A DNA stretch of 64,000 bases. Origin: Armatimonadetes bacterium Uphvl-Ar2 (GTDB lineage Bacteria > Armatimonadota > Fimbriimonadia > Fimbriimonadales > Fimbriimonadaceae). Both the position numbers and the translations under genes were made by a program. The notes under the pieces are model-generated. The model was not told the DNA's origin, searched no databases, and saw only the letters and a program-made list of their open reading frames with translations. Where the stretch lies: positions 1,612,001-1,676,000 of the forward strand of contig CP021424.1 of assembly GCA_002162095.1 (NCBI GenBank). Reading direction: 5' to 3'. This document shows positions 35,430-44,004 of this stretch, piece after piece (position 1 is the stretch's first letter; the number at the start of each line of letters is the position of its first letter).

Positions 35430-35690
35430 TTAGGCCGCGCGCTCGGTGATTTCGTGGTCTCGCCGTTCAATCATCAGCAGGGAGGGCGTGCCTTCGGCCC
35501 CCAGTTTTTCAAAGCAGGCGTATTGAAGGTCGCTCGGTGAGAGCAGAGCTTCGGCCGCCACCACCACTCGGGCGAGCAACCGGTCTCCCGTGCGCCACGC
35601 GACCGCTTCAAGGACATCCGAAACGCCCATCAGCACTTCCTGAGTCAGGCGGGGATGGGGACGCGGATCGAGTTGGTAAACAACGGCCAC
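35430..35690 (-). CDS. Hypothetical protein
   Basis: An 86-residue frame with a GTG start (MAVVYQLDPRPHPRL). The composition is protein-like (VLEAVAWRTGDRLLARVVVAAEALL) and no competing frame is convincing, but no domain is recognised. The codon usage matches its neighbours. AACACT lies five bases before the GTG. Moderate confidence that it is real. Confidence 0.5.
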   Translation of the reverse strand: MAVVYQLDPRPHPRLTQEVLMGVSDVLEAVAWRTGDRLLARVVVAAEALLSPSDLQYACFEKLGAEGTPSLLMIERRDHEITERAA

Positions 35691-35744
35691 ATTGGAGTGT
35701 TCGGTAGGTTGTCTCCCATTCCTTAGCCCCTTGAGCCCAGAAAG

Positions 35745-36488
35745 TTACGAGTTTTGTCGGAGGCCCTGCGGGGCGGGCAGACCGTTGAGCTTGAGCCACG
35801 CTGCGTATTGCTCTGGTTTATCAATATCCGTGCCAAGCGCGGCCGCCTGGGTGATGACCCCGCGCACCCGTGACTTGAGGGCGCGGGTGGCAGCCCGCTC
35901 GAGAGCAGCGATGGGCAAGGTCTGCGGGGCGGCCCGCCCTAGAATGACGCGGAGGAGGGTGCCGAAGCCCAAAATCGCGGCCAACTTCACCGGGCTCTTG
36001 CGGGCGACGTAGGCCAGCTCCATTTGCGCCATGCTGCGCCGCATGCTTTCGGTGTGCATCACGGCCACGTTGCCGCCAGTGAAGGTGCCCTCACGCAGCC
36101 GTAGGCTGGTGCGGGCCACGCCGGGATACTTGGCTTCGCAGGCCGCCAGCGGGATGATGGGATAGGCAATCTCCGCGTCAATGGGGGTGCGGGCCACCAC
36201 GTCGGTCAAATCTTCGGTGGTGACGTCGGGCATGTCGGCGGTGATAAGCATCATGCGCTCGGTGGTGACGGCGTTAAGACCGCGCCCGAGGCTCTCAATG
36301 AAGTGCTGGCCTGCCGGGATGCCGTCCGGTCCACCCACCACGCGAAGCTCGCCCAGGGGGGCGGCGGCGCGGCATACGCGCTCCAAAATGGCTTCTCCGT
36401 GCACCGGAAGCTGCCAGCGTTCACTCACCTCGGTGAGGGCGCTCCAGTCCCCCTTCAGAGCACCTCCGGCTAAGACAACGACATCCAT
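35745..36488 (-). CDS. NTP transferase family protein (MobA/GlmU-like fold)
   Basis: A 247-residue nucleotidyltransferase-like protein: VVVLAGG at the N-terminus, an LPVHGEAILERV substrate-loop region, MMLITADMPDV with the metal-binding Asp, and DIDKPEQYAAWL near the end, a feature of MobA-type enzymes. The canonical GxGxRM loop is replaced by GGALKGDWSAL, so catalysis is uncertain. A GGGAGGAAAGC ribosome binding site precedes the ATG at 36488; the frame further upstream is the shadow of ispE. It overlaps ispE by 19 bases on the same strand, but it is not IspD by motif. Confidence 0.78.
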   Translation of the reverse strand: MDVVVLAGGALKGDWSALTEVSERWQLPVHGEAILERVCRAAAPLGELRVVGGPDGIPAGQHFIESLGRGLNAVTTERMMLITADMPDVTTEDLTDVVARTPIDAEIAYPIIPLAACEAKYPGVARTSLRLREGTFTGGNVAVMHTESMRRSMAQMELAYVARKSPVKLAAILGFGTLLRVILGRAAPQTLPIAALERAATRALKSRVRGVITQAAALGTDIDKPEQYAAWLKLNGLPAPQGLRQNS

Positions 36489-37294
36489 AAGCTTTCCTCC
36501 CTCGTGAGAGTATGGGCGGGGCGCACAAAGGGCCAGCCTTCGTTTTGCATCGACTGAGCGATTTGGTGGGCGGCTTGTTCGTCCGGCGCTAGCCCAAAGA
36601 CGGCGGAACCCGACCCCGTAAGCCCGGAGGCGGTGGCCCCGTGAACCTGAAGGCGCCCGATGGCCTCGCCGCAGGCGCACGGCATTACGCGCTCAAAATC
36701 GTTGTAGAGGGTCCAGGGGTCATCCGGGAATTCTCGCCACGGCCGCTCGCGGGCATCCAGTTCGCGGTAGGCGTGCGCGGTCGGCACGCCCGCATCCGGG
36801 CGCACCACCACCAGCCATCGGCCGGGGGCATCGGGGAGCGGGATGAGCTTTTCGCCGTAGCCTTCGGCGCGGGCCAGACCTCCGATGAGGAAGAACGGCA
36901 CATCCGCCCCCACCGCCTGCGCCACCGAAGTCATGAACTCTTTCGGCCACAGGTCAGGAAAAAGGCGGTGCAGGCCCCGGAGCAGGGCGGCGGCATCCGA
37001 ACTCCCACCCCCCAGGCCACTCTCGGCCGGGATCGCCTTGATGAGTTCAATCTGGCAGGGCGGAACCTCGGACAATTCGCGTAGCAGACGCAGCACTTTG
37101 GTCAAAGTGTTCTCGGCGGGCAGGTCCGGCCAGTTGCAGGTGATTTCCATCCGCGCACCGGGGGTGAAGCGGAGGGTATCGGCCAGCGAAATGGCGGCAA
37201 AGTACGACCGAAGGGGGTGATATCCCGAGGCATCGGCCGGCCCAACGCTCAAAAACGTGTTGATCTTAGCGGGGGCGAGGACTTCGAGGGTCAC
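36470..37294 (-). CDS. ispE: 4-diphosphocytidyl-2-C-methyl-D-erythritol kinase
   Basis: GHMP kinase of the MEP isoprenoid pathway. The 274-residue protein begins VLAPAKINTFLSV, contains the ATP loop PAESGLGGGSSDAAAL, a FFLIGGLARAEGYGE segment, and the C-terminal GLTGSGSAVFG. Its ATG overlaps the stop codon of the upstream membrane protein gene, and its 3' end overlaps the nucleotidyltransferase gene. It is the only MEP gene in the window. Confidence 0.96.
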   Translation of the reverse strand: MTLEVLAPAKINTFLSVGPADASGYHPLRSYFAAISLADTLRFTPGARMEITCNWPDLPAENTLTKVLRLLRELSEVPPCQIELIKAIPAESGLGGGSSDAAALLRGLHRLFPDLWPKEFMTSVAQAVGADVPFFLIGGLARAEGYGEKLIPLPDAPGRWLVVVRPDAGVPTAHAYRELDARERPWREFPDDPWTLYNDFERVMPCACGEAIGRLQVHGATASGLTGSGSAVFGLAPDEQAAHQIAQSMQNEGWPFVRPAHTLTREESLWMSLS

Positions 37295-38151
37295 TGCGGC
37301 CCGTCCCCCATCTGCTGGCGGACGTGGTCAGGAATCTCGGGCGGCGTGGCGGCCTGGGGCGGGATGTTCAATTCTGCCTTAGCTTCGGGCATCCGGGGCG
37401 GTACCACTTCATGTGGGTAGGGCATTACCTCCAGCTCTTCCAGTGCCTTATCAATGGCGGCGAGTTGCATGCGCGCTTCGGCGATGGTCTGGATGAACGG
37501 CAACACCGATTCCTGCACTTCACGCCCGGCCAGCCGGTGACCCAGCACCCGCACGCGCAGGGAATCCAGAGTGGTCATATAAACAGCCGCCTGGGCTTCC
37601 GCGCGGTGGACGGTGGCTTCAATCGCTTGCATCTGGCGACGGTATTCCGCGATGTTTTGGTCCGCCATGCGATACATTTCTTGCGCTTGCGGGTCTTTGC
37701 TGGCGATCAGCAGATACTGCTGGGTCGGAACGAGGTTGCTTTCCGTGCGGGAGATCTCAAAGGCCACCCGGTCGGCCCGGCGCAGAGCAATGTAGAGGTC
37801 TTCGGCGAGGCTATTGACCGTTTGGGGCAGCTCTTCTAGGGCCGCGATCTTGCTTTTCGTCAGATCGTTGACCGACTGCTGGAACCGTGTTCGCCGATCC
37901 TCGCAGCCTTGCCACAAGTGGCGGAATCGCCCATCGTGCCACCGCTTGTAGATCGAGCGCTTATAAGATGCGGCGACCACTAAGCCCGCAATGACGCCCA
38001 TCGTTCCTAAGCCAATCACCGATTGACCAGTGGATGCCCAGGTGATGCCGCCCACGCCGAGCGCCCCGAAGACGCCGACAATGCCATGCCCGCTCAGAAC
38101 CTCACGCGCGAAAACCTGGCGGTCTCGGCGGATGAATTCCGAGCGGCTCAT
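37291..38151 (-). CDS. Membrane-anchored coiled-coil protein of unknown function
   Basis: A 286-residue protein. Two hydrophobic segments near the N-terminus (GIVGVFGALGVGGITWA and SVIGLGTMGVIAGLVVAA) are followed by about 180 residues predicted as long helices (heptad-like, many Glu, Arg and Gln) and a Pro-rich tail. No enzyme motif is seen. It lies between gatA (9 bases) and ispE (4-base overlap), so it is translated with essential genes, but a role with either cannot be derived. A GGGAG ribosome binding site precedes the ATG. Confidence 0.78.
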   Translation of the reverse strand: MSRSEFIRRDRQVFAREVLSGHGIVGVFGALGVGGITWASTGQSVIGLGTMGVIAGLVVAASYKRSIYKRWHDGRFRHLWQGCEDRRTRFQQSVNDLTKSKIAALEELPQTVNSLAEDLYIALRRADRVAFEISRTESNLVPTQQYLLIASKDPQAQEMYRMADQNIAEYRRQMQAIEATVHRAEAQAAVYMTTLDSLRVRVLGHRLAGREVQESVLPFIQTIAEARMQLAAIDKALEELEVMPYPHEVVPPRMPEAKAELNIPPQAATPPEIPDHVRQQMGDGPQ

Positions 38152-38160
38152 AACAACTCC

Positions 38161-39609
38161 CTACGCCAGACCGGGCCGCAGGGGTGCACACCCCAGTTCG
38201 CGCTCCACGCCCGCCGCGAGTTCGAGCAACCGCTCGTCGCCGCGCACCGGACCCATGAGGTGCAAGCCTACCGGCAAGCCGTCGGCTAGGCCGCACGGCA
38301 ACGAAAGCGCCGGGTAACCGCCCATGTTCGCAGGGATGGTGCAGAAGTCCATCTGCTTCAGTGCCATCGGGTCGTGGCTAAATCCGCCCAGCGGGAAGGC
38401 CACGCAAGGGCTCGTCGGGCTGAGGATGGCATCGTATTCGCCCCACAGCGCGTCAATCTCGGCCACCATCAGGCCGCGAATTTGCTGCGCGCGCAGATAA
38501 TAGGCGTCGTAGTAGCCCGCCGAGAGGGCGTAGGTGCCCACCATGATGCGGAGCTTGACCTCGTGGCCGAATTTCTTGCCGCGGGTGGCCATCAGGCTTT
38601 CCACGTGGCCGGGGGCTTCCTCGCGGGCGCCGTAGCGTACGCCGTCAAAGCGGCCCAGGTTGCTGCTGGCTTCGGCCGGCGCAATGACGTAGTACGTGCT
38701 CACGCCCAGGGAGAGAGAAGGCAGGTCCACGTGGTCCACGGTGGCCCCGGCGGCTTCCAGCGTGCGAATCGCTTGTTCGATGCTGGCGCGCACGTTGGCT
38801 TCCACTGCGTCCGACATCAGTTCTCGCGGCAGGGCAAATCGCTTGCCCTTCACGCTGGCGTTGGCCAGGTCCATCGCGCCTAGCGGGGCGTCGGGCAACG
38901 ACGTGTTGTCCAGGCCATCGGTTTGGCAAATCACTTGCGAAATCGCCGCCACGTCGGCCACGGTCTGCCCGAACGGGCCAATTTGGTCGAGCGATGACCC
39001 GAAGGCCACCAGGCCGAACCGGGACACGCGCCCGTAGGTCGGCTTGAAGCCCACCAGGCCGCACAGCGCCGCTGGCTGGCGGATAGAGCCCCCCGTATCG
39101 CTGCCGAGGCTGATGGGCGCGAGGCCCCCGCTCACGGCGGCGGCGGAGCCGCCCGAACTCCCGCCCGGTGACCGGGTGGGGTCCCAGGGGTTCTTGCACA
39201 CGGCGTAGGCACTGTTCTCGGTGCTTGTGCCCATCGCAAATTCGTCAAGGTTGGTCTTGCCCAGCAGGGGCATCCCGGCCCCGTGCAGCTGGGAGATCAC
39301 CGTAGCGTCGTAGGGCGGGATGTAGCCTTCCAGGATGCGACTGGCGCACGTGGTGGGCCGGCCCTGGGTGCTGATGTTGTCCTTGATGGCCACCGGCACG
39401 CCCAGCAGGGGGCTGGTTTCGCCCGCATCCAGACGGGCCTGGGCGGCGTCGGCCTCGGCCAAGGTGCGCTCGGCATCTACGTGCAGGAAGGCACCGTAGG
39501 TGTCGGTTACGTCCAGGAAGGCCTGGGCGACCTCGCGGGCGCTCATTTCTCGGCGCTGAAGGGCGGCCGCAATCTCGGTGGCGGTGAGCTGACCTAGCTT
39601 GTTGCTCAA
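38161..39609 (-). CDS. gatA: Asp-tRNA(Asn)/Glu-tRNA(Gln) amidotransferase subunit A
   Basis: Amidase subunit that releases ammonia from glutamine for transamidation of mischarged Glu-tRNA(Gln) or Asp-tRNA(Asn). The 482-residue protein shows the catalytic Lys in VAIKDNIST and the cis-Ser/Ser nucleophile in SPGGSSGGSAAAV and GSDTGGSIRQPAAL. It starts with TTG at 39609; GGGAGGA upstream (inside the gatC end) supports this start. gatB is not in the window. Confidence 0.97.
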   Translation of the reverse strand: MSNKLGQLTATEIAAALQRREMSAREVAQAFLDVTDTYGAFLHVDAERTLAEADAAQARLDAGETSPLLGVPVAIKDNISTQGRPTTCASRILEGYIPPYDATVISQLHGAGMPLLGKTNLDEFAMGTSTENSAYAVCKNPWDPTRSPGGSSGGSAAAVSGGLAPISLGSDTGGSIRQPAALCGLVGFKPTYGRVSRFGLVAFGSSLDQIGPFGQTVADVAAISQVICQTDGLDNTSLPDAPLGAMDLANASVKGKRFALPRELMSDAVEANVRASIEQAIRTLEAAGATVDHVDLPSLSLGVSTYYVIAPAEASSNLGRFDGVRYGAREEAPGHVESLMATRGKKFGHEVKLRIMVGTYALSAGYYDAYYLRAQQIRGLMVAEIDALWGEYDAILSPTSPCVAFPLGGFSHDPMALKQMDFCTIPANMGGYPALSLPCGLADGLPVGLHLMGPVRGDERLLELAAGVERELGCAPLRPGLA

Positions 39610-39612
39610 CGG

Positions 39613-39903
39613 TCAGTCCTCCCGAATGCTAGGAACCAAGAACAGTCCGGCCCGGCTCTTCGGGGCGTTGGCGAGCGCCTGGTCGCGGGTGAGGCCGAAT
39701 CGGGCCACATCCTCGGCCAGCACGTTCTGCAAAGCCACGGCGTGCGGCTTCGGGGCGACACCCGTTACATCCACGGCCTGCAAATCTTGAAAGTGCCCCA
39801 GGAGGGCATCCAGCTCCGTTTGGAAGGCACGTAACTCGTCCTCGGTCAGTTCCAGTCGGGCGAGGCGTGCGACGTGCCGAACTTCGTCCAGCGTGATCGG
39901 CAT
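39613..39903 (-). CDS. gatC: Asp-tRNA(Asn)/Glu-tRNA(Gln) amidotransferase subunit C
   Basis: A 96-residue subunit that stabilises GatA. Family features: TLDEVRHVARLARLELTEDEL at the N-terminus, FQTELDALLGHFQDLQAVD, then VAPKPHA. CATAAT lies seven bases before the ATG on the minus strand, so it leads the operon gatC-gatA-membrane protein-ispE-nucleotidyltransferase with a leaderless start. Confidence 0.95.
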   Translation of the reverse strand: MPITLDEVRHVARLARLELTEDELRAFQTELDALLGHFQDLQAVDVTGVAPKPHAVALQNVLAEDVARFGLTRDQALANAPKSRAGLFLVPSIRED

Positions 39904-39910
39904 GACGAAG

Positions 39911-39932
39911 ATTATGACCTCTCCACCATAAT
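39911..39932. promoter_or_regulatory. Divergent pair of -10 boxes, both leaderless
   Basis: CATAAT on the minus strand (39911-39916) lies seven bases before the gatC ATG; CATAAT on the plus strand (39927-39932) lies six bases before the ATG at 39939. Only ten bases separate the two hexamers, so each -35 region must overlap the coding start of the opposite gene. Confidence 0.65.
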
Positions 39933-39938
39933 GAACCT

Positions 39939-41927
39939 ATGCCGATTTGGGGTCGCCGTGGGCACTATCCGCTGACGGCGGGCACCGTGGTGATCATCGT
40001 CGCGGTGGCCGCAATGTCAGGGGTGTGCCGCTCGCTCATCCCGCCCCCCGAACTCGGCCCCACCGCCAACCGCCCCGGCGACTTCGTGCGCAGTTCGGCG
40101 AGGTTGCCCATTGCCTGGCGGACTCTGGACGACGACCCCTTCGCCGAAGCGCGCCGTCGCGAGTTGCCCCTGCTCTTTGTGATGGGGTCCGAGCTCAACC
40201 AATCGGCGGTGGCATTCGACAAATGGATGTTCAAGGAACGCGAGATCATCCAGCTCATTCAGCAGTCGTTCGTGCCGGTGCGGGTGGACCTGGATGAAGA
40301 CCCGGCTATGGTCAATGCGTTTTGGCCCCTGTCGCGTTCCACCCAGGTGCCTGATCTTGGCTTCCAAATCTGGGCAGTGGATGCCAACGGCGTGCCGCGT
40401 GATTTCCACGAGCCCATCCTGAGGGGTGACCGGTTTGACCCGGCCGTCTTTGTCTTGCGCCTCCGCAAAATGAGCGACCGGGCGCAAAGCAAGGAATCCA
40501 ACGACGTGGCGGCCCGCCAGGCCATGGATCTCGCCATCCTGTCGGGCTCAACGGAAGAAGGCGTCCCCGACGTCGATCTCTATCTCCGGAACTTGCAGGC
40601 CCGGGTGCACCCGGAATACGGAGGCCTGCCGCTCAACGGATTTCAGGTGAATGCCATCCGCGATTGGCGGATGCTGCAGGTGATGGGCCGGCTGGGTGAG
40701 TTCGACGCGCCCTTCCAAAAGTGGATGCAATCTCCGCTGATCGACTGGACGTTCGGAGGCATCTACCAACAGGCCGAGCAACTGAACTACAGCGCCGTGG
40801 AACTGGATAAGCGCGCCACCCTTTCGGCCGAGTTTGTGGCGGTGCTGGCGGGATACGCGCGCCAAACCGGGGACGGGCGCATGGAAGCCCTGGCCCGCGA
40901 CCAGTGGAAGCAAGTTCAACTGGAGTTCGTTCGGGAAGACCGAATTGTGCCGTGGGTGAGCACCCTGAGCAGCCCGCTGAACCGCTCCGCGAGACTGGGC
41001 TTAACTCCCGATCCTCTCGGGCGGCTCACTCCGGAACAAGAAGCTCTAGGGCTCGATGTTGGGTCGAACCCACAGCTCATCCCCCGCTGGACGAATCCCC
41101 AGGATCATGAGGCGTGGCTGCGGGCGCTCCAAGACCTGCGCAAGCAGGAGCTCCCGGCCAAGACCCGCGCCAGCGAGTCTGCCTATCTTTCTTCGACGGC
41201 GCTTTTTGTGACATCGATCTTAGAGGCGCGACGCTACCTAGGCGAGAGCGATTCCACCACCGCCGTCAACCTTTGGGCGTACGTGAAGGAATTCGAAGCG
41301 GGGCCAGACTCGGTGACCCATCGGCGGGGCGAAGGCAAGCCGCCTCGACGCACTCTGCTGGACCGCGCGGCATACTTGCTGGCCGCTTGCGAGGTGGCCA
41401 CGCACACGGGCAACGAGGGGCTGATGCGGCGGGGGCTGGCGGTATTCCGGCAGACGCGGCGGGAATTTGCGCCGGTTTACGGGGCGGCGGTGCCCGACCC
41501 CCGCTTACCCGAGACCCTTGCAATTGACCGGCCCGACGTGGTGGACGGCCTGCAGGAGGCCAGCTTGCCGCTCTTTGCCCGGGCAACCACCCGGCTCTCC
41601 ATGCTGCTTCCGGATGCGGAGCGTAAGGTCGTGCGGGACGAACTCCGCAAGCAACTCGGGCGGGAATCGCTGCGGGTAGATGAGGCCGGGCAGAGGCTGG
41701 CGGGGCGCTACCGCGCGTGGTGGCGGCTGCAGTCGCCGCTGGGGTACCTGATCGTGGGGCCAGACCCGCAGCGGTGGCGCGATGAACTGGGGCGCGACCC
41801 CGCCGGACCGCCGCTGCTGTGGGTGAAGTCGTGGCCGGATCTGGCGCCGGGGATTTACGTGGTGAGGGACGACGTGAGGGAAGGTCCCTTTACCAGCCTC
41901 GCATCGCTGACCGAAGTTCAGCCATAA
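39939..41927 (+). CDS. Thioredoxin-fold plus helical-barrel protein, YyaL/SPATA20 (DUF255)-like
   Basis: A 662-residue protein. A membrane helix near the N-terminus (TAGTVVIIVAVAAMSGV) is followed by a thioredoxin-like part (IAWRTLDDDPFAEARRRELP, WMFKEREIIQLIQQSFVPVRVDLDE, FQIWAVDANGVPR) that aligns with DUF255, and a long helical region like a six-hairpin barrel. The CxWC active site of the family is absent: the segment is GSELNQSAVAFDKWMF with no Cys, so it cannot act as a redox thioredoxin. The resemblance is by eye. The ATG follows a CATAAT box by six bases. Its stop codon overlaps the -10 box for the tRNA gene. Confidence 0.75.
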   Translation: MPIWGRRGHYPLTAGTVVIIVAVAAMSGVCRSLIPPPELGPTANRPGDFVRSSARLPIAWRTLDDDPFAEARRRELPLLFVMGSELNQSAVAFDKWMFKEREIIQLIQQSFVPVRVDLDEDPAMVNAFWPLSRSTQVPDLGFQIWAVDANGVPRDFHEPILRGDRFDPAVFVLRLRKMSDRAQSKESNDVAARQAMDLAILSGSTEEGVPDVDLYLRNLQARVHPEYGGLPLNGFQVNAIRDWRMLQVMGRLGEFDAPFQKWMQSPLIDWTFGGIYQQAEQLNYSAVELDKRATLSAEFVAVLAGYARQTGDGRMEALARDQWKQVQLEFVREDRIVPWVSTLSSPLNRSARLGLTPDPLGRLTPEQEALGLDVGSNPQLIPRWTNPQDHEAWLRALQDLRKQELPAKTRASESAYLSSTALFVTSILEARRYLGESDSTTAVNLWAYVKEFEAGPDSVTHRRGEGKPPRRTLLDRAAYLLAACEVATHTGNEGLMRRGLAVFRQTRREFAPVYGAAVPDPRLPETLAIDRPDVVDGLQEASLPLFARATTRLSMLLPDAERKVVRDELRKQLGRESLRVDEAGQRLAGRYRAWWRLQSPLGYLIVGPDPQRWRDELGRDPAGPPLLWVKSWPDLAPGIYVVRDDVREGPFTSLASLTEVQP

Positions 41928-41941
41928 TCACCAACCTAGCT

Positions 41942-42030
<89 letters not shown>

Positions 42031-42061
42031 CTTCATTCCCAGCGCCTGCGATAATTGAGGC

Positions 42062-42301
42062 ATGACCATCCTTCACGCGCGGCTTGTTGCCTGGCTACCC
42101 GCCAGTGAGGGGAAGAAGGCTGAGCTTGTTTTGATCGAGCCGAATGGCGACGAACACCGCGTCACGTGCCACTGCCGCCCCGATGGAACCACCGACATCA
42201 GCGAACAAGGCGACGGCAGCATGCTGATGTATCTCAACGACCGGTACGGCATGCCGGAAGTGTGCGGGCTGTGCCGTGAGATCACCCTGCAAGAGGGTTA
42301 G
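42062..42301 (+). CDS. Small protein of unknown function
   Basis: A 79-residue protein (MTILHARLVAWLPASEGKKA) that appears beta-rich at the start and carries CHC and CGLC near the middle and end, which could bind a metal. No family recognised. GATAAT (42050-42055) lies six bases before the ATG, supporting a real, leaderless gene. Confidence 0.65.
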   Translation: MTILHARLVAWLPASEGKKAELVLIEPNGDEHRVTCHCRPDGTTDISEQGDGSMLMYLNDRYGMPEVCGLCREITLQEG

Positions 42302-42339
42302 GATCCCCTTTTCTCCACCAATAGGGCCACAATGAGGGC

Positions 42340-43157
42340 ATGCAGCCTCTGGACCGTCCGCAGTCCCTTGACCTTGCCCAGCTCACGACCAAAGCTCCCG
42401 AGGATGCGATCAAAGAAGAGATCCAGGCGGAAACCAAGCGTCTCGGCGACCGGCTGGAAGAACTCTTCGACCTCCTCTACTTTGCCGGGCAGCAGTCGCT
42501 TCTCATCGTGCTGCAGGGGATGGACACTTCGGGCAAGGACGGCACCATCCGCCGGATCCTCAAGTCCACCCACGCCCAATCGGTGAACGTCGCTAGCTTC
42601 AAGGTGCCGACGCCCGAGGAACTCGCGCACGACTTTCTGTGGCGGTGCCACAAGGAGACCCCGGGGGTGGGCGAGATCACAATCTTCAACCGCTCGCATT
42701 ACGAAGACGTGCTGGTGGTGCGCGTGCACGACCTGGTGCCCGAGAAGACCTGGCGCGCCCGCTACGACCAAATCAACGATTGGGAACGCATGCTCGCCGC
42801 CAACCGCACGATCATCCTCAAGTTCTTTCTCCACATCAGTCACGAAGAGCAGGAGGAGCGCCTGCTGGCCCGGGAAGAGGACGTCACCAAGGCCTGGAAA
42901 CTGAGCGTGGGGACTGGAAGGAGCGCCGCCGCTGGGATGACTACCAGCAGGCTTACGCCGACGCGCTGGGCCAGTGCGCGGCCCCCGGAGCGCCGTGGTA
43001 CGTGGTGCCAGCGGACAAGAAGTGGTACCGCGATTACCTGGTGGTGCGCACGATTGTGGAGGCGCTGGAACCTTACGAGAAGGGGTGGCTTGAAGAACTG
43101 GAGAAGGTGGGGGCCGAGGCCAAAGCGGATCTGGCGGCCTTCCGGGCGTCCCCGTAA
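42340..43157 (+). CDS. ppk2: Polyphosphate kinase 2 family protein, interrupted by a one-base frameshift
   Basis: PPK2 enzymes phosphorylate nucleotides with polyphosphate (class I: NDP; class II/III: AMP/NMP). The first frame has Walker A LQGMDTSGKDGTIRRI, FKVPTPEELAHDFLWR, and FNRSHYEDVLVVRVH (Walker B region). After a missing base in the GGGG run 42909-42912 the next frame gives DWKERRRWDDYQQAY, PWYVVPADKKWYRDYLVVRTI and ends at 43157. The restored length is 272 residues, typical of a single-domain PPK2. CACAAT lies six bases before the ATG. Confidence 0.92.
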
Positions 43158-43237
43158 TCCTGCGAGGTTCTCCCAAGTTTCTCATGGAATCAGCGCACTA
43201 TTGCGCTCACATGGCTATACTCAACCCGGAGATTTCT

Positions 43238-43855
43238 ATGAAATTCACACTTATTGGCCTGGCGTTGGCGGCAGCTTCTCTGTCCTCGGCGCAGGTGTTT
43301 GTCAACACATTTTCGAGCGGGGACACTTACAACACCGGAATCGGTGCCACGATTTCGGGCTCGTCGAGCGCGGTGGGTTCCGAGTTCGTGCAGGGCTTCC
43401 AGTTCACATCGGCGAACACGGGCAGCATTGGCCAAATGGTGATTGCCATGGGTCACATCGTGGGCACGCCCCAGGTCACGATGCGCCTCTACGCGGACAA
43501 CAGCAACACGCTCGGCTCGCAGGTGGGTAGCGACTACACGACGACCGTGAACTCGGGCTCCTTTGGGGTCGGCACGGAAGTCATCACGCGCGACGTGAGC
43601 GGGGCCGGTTGGACGGTCACGGCGGGGCAGAACTACTGGCTGATGGCGCAGTCCGCCAATGACGCCTGGTTGGCTTGGAACTGGTCGACCGACGGCGGCA
43701 CTTATACGCGCGCATCCATCAATAACGGAGGAGCCCCGAACTACTTCAATGACACGGGTTTGGCAGTTCGACTCGAAGCGGTGCCCGAACCGGCCAGCAT
43801 GATCGCCCTCGGGGCCGGTCTTCTTGCCGTCGCTCGCCGTCGCCGACGCGCTTAA
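43238..43855 (+). CDS. PEP-CTERM sorting domain protein
   Basis: A 205-residue exported protein: signal peptide (LIGLALAAASLSSAQ), a beta-rich domain with many Ser, Thr, Gly and Asn residues that resembles choice-of-anchor modules (GFQFTSANTGSIGQMVIAMG), and the PEP-CTERM tail VPEPASM, hydrophobic stretch, RRRRRA. The ATG at 43238 follows GGAG by seven bases; TATACT at 43216-43221 is a likely -10 box. It is processed by exosortase, and function is unknown. A terminator follows. Confidence 0.86.
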   Translation: MKFTLIGLALAAASLSSAQVFVNTFSSGDTYNTGIGATISGSSSAVGSEFVQGFQFTSANTGSIGQMVIAMGHIVGTPQVTMRLYADNSNTLGSQVGSDYTTTVNSGSFGVGTEVITRDVSGAGWTVTAGQNYWLMAQSANDAWLAWNWSTDGGTYTRASINNGGAPNYFNDTGLAVRLEAVPEPASMIALGAGLLAVARRRRRA

Positions 43856-43874
43856 CCGCAAACCACCTATAAAG

Positions 43875-43915
43875 ATGCCCCCGGATCCCAAGTAAGGGAA
43901 GCCGGGGCACTTTCA
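43875..43915 (+). terminator. Terminator after the PEP-CTERM gene
   Basis: TGCCCCCGG and CCGGGGCA form a hairpin followed by a short T stretch (CTTTCATT). It separates the PEP-CTERM gene from the convergent cysteine-rich peptide gene. Confidence 0.75.
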
Positions 43916-43923
43916 TTCATGCC

Positions 43924-44004
43924 TTAGCAGCAGTCGCAGTTTTCGCAGCCTTCGGGGCAGTTGCACTCGCCGCCGGGGCAGCAAGGGCATTCCTTTTCAC
44001 TCAT
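43924..44004 (-). CDS. 26-residue cysteine-rich, metallothionein-like peptide
   Basis: A very short gene. The peptide has nine Cys in 26 residues at positions 6, 8, 9, 14, 16, 20, 23, 25 and 26 (motifs CPCC, CNC, CENCDCC), with no aromatic residue and no His. This is the composition of a metal-thiolate cluster peptide. It starts directly after the arsR stop codon (TGAATG) and has an AGGAGG ribosome binding site inside the arsR end, so it is translated with the regulator. The arrangement mirrors cyanobacterial smtB/smtA, where an ArsR-family repressor controls a metallothionein, but the peptide is half the length of SmtA. Metal and role are inferred. Confidence 0.72.
   Translation of the reverse strand: MSEKECPCCPGGECNCPEGCENCDCC

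Noticed and set aside
35745-36488. IspD (next step before IspE in the MEP pathway)
   Set aside because: The GxGxRM nucleotide loop and other IspD motifs are absent; the fold is only generally nucleotidyltransferase-like.
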